Shown here: piece by piece, positions 63,776 through 64,000 of the stretch | Layout of the letters: each line of letters opens with the position of its first letter | Numbering within the stretch: position 1 is the stretch's first letter | NCBI GenBank assembly: GCA_023525975.1 | Contig: CM042021.1 | Span: 106,561,501-106,625,500 of the forward strand | Reading direction: 5' to 3' | DNA length: 64,000 nucleotides | Source of the DNA: Smallanthus sonchifolius | Lineage: Eukaryota > Streptophyta > Magnoliopsida > Asterales > Asteraceae | Notes under the pieces: model-generated | What the model was told of the DNA's origin: nothing | The model's database searches: none | The model's input: the letters and a program-made list of their open reading frames with translations, nothing else | Position numbers and translations under genes: made by a program

Positions 63776-64000
63776 GAACTGGACCGGCCGGTCGGACCAG
63801 GAACCGGGCACATAACCGGTCCGGTTGTGTGTAGTTGAACCGGCCGTCACCGGTCAGACCGGGGGACGGACCGGATTTCAATTTTTTTACTTTTTGTTGT
63901 TTTTTTTTCCTTCAAAATCTTATTTTCTTATTAATTTAGTATTCCATGTTACATATTTTATTTATTTAAGCCTTCATATGATATTAAAATTGCAAATTAA
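63776..64000. other. CCGGT/ACCGG-rich segment and A+T-rich flank
   Basis: GGACCGGCCGGTCGG, ACCGGTCCGG and GACCGGGGGACGGACCGG repeats occupy about 63776-63880, in the manner of a DNA-transposon subterminal region, followed by an A+T-rich tail. The element extends beyond the window, so its type cannot be fixed. Confidence 0.4.

Overview
This window is plant nuclear DNA, from a eudicot and most probably Asteraceae. The family inference rests on the ~1 kb accessory ORF downstream of pol in the Copia element and on Gypsy LTRs ending GGCGGGGTGTGACA; both are from general knowledge, not a search. I see no convincing host gene, tRNA, rRNA, bacterial gene or CRISPR. Almost everything is nested transposable elements, most of them broken.

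Layout. (1) About 293-5301: a minus-strand hAT transposase pseudogene split by a 2.77 kb solo LTR (1619-4392, TSD ACTTC), which holds a small MITE-like inverted-repeat element. (2) 5330-7128 plus 20503-21123: an old Gypsy-type LTR fragment ('copy A') split by a 13.4 kb minus-strand Copia element (7129-20497, TSD GGTTC) with gag, protease, integrase, RT/RNase H and a ~1030-codon third ORF between pol and the 3' LTR. (3) 21124-27875: a mosaic of a Gypsy-A LTR and 5' ORF, a Copia gag scrap, and a 5'-truncated Gypsy-C element that stops inside RT. (4) 27876-29466: unassigned sequence. (5) 29467-30290, 38440-39471 and 47736-48175: 'copy B' of the same LTR family as copy A. It is split first by an Athila-like, tRNA-Asp-primed, gag-protease-only element (30291-38434, TSD AAACA) and then by a chromovirus-type Gypsy-B element (39472-47735, near-TSD CTGAT/CTAAT). 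(6) 48176-58486: a minus-strand Gypsy-C tandem array, LTR-internal-LTR-partial internal. (7) 58487-60109: LTR remnant and A+T-rich DNA with hAT-like termini. (8) 60110 to about 63770: an L1-type LINE ORF2 fragment split by a second solo LTR (60987-63456, TSD TTTTT).

The most unusual pattern is shared by LTRs of five families (Copia, Gypsy-A, Gypsy-B, Gypsy-C, Athila-like). Each has an array of short perfect or near-perfect palindromes in U3 whose nearest member lies only about 13-20 bp upstream of the TATA box. The palindrome sequence differs between families (GCGAACTT..AAGTTCGC, CGGWCCG cores, GCACGGCCGTGC). Other items for a second look are the extra small ORFs upstream of gag in Gypsy-B, the Copia third ORF, the apparently trans-mobilised Athila-like deletion derivative, and the loss of the promoter from the 5' LTR of Gypsy-B.

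All coordinates come from reading by eye. Copy ages, lineage names and host family are inferences.
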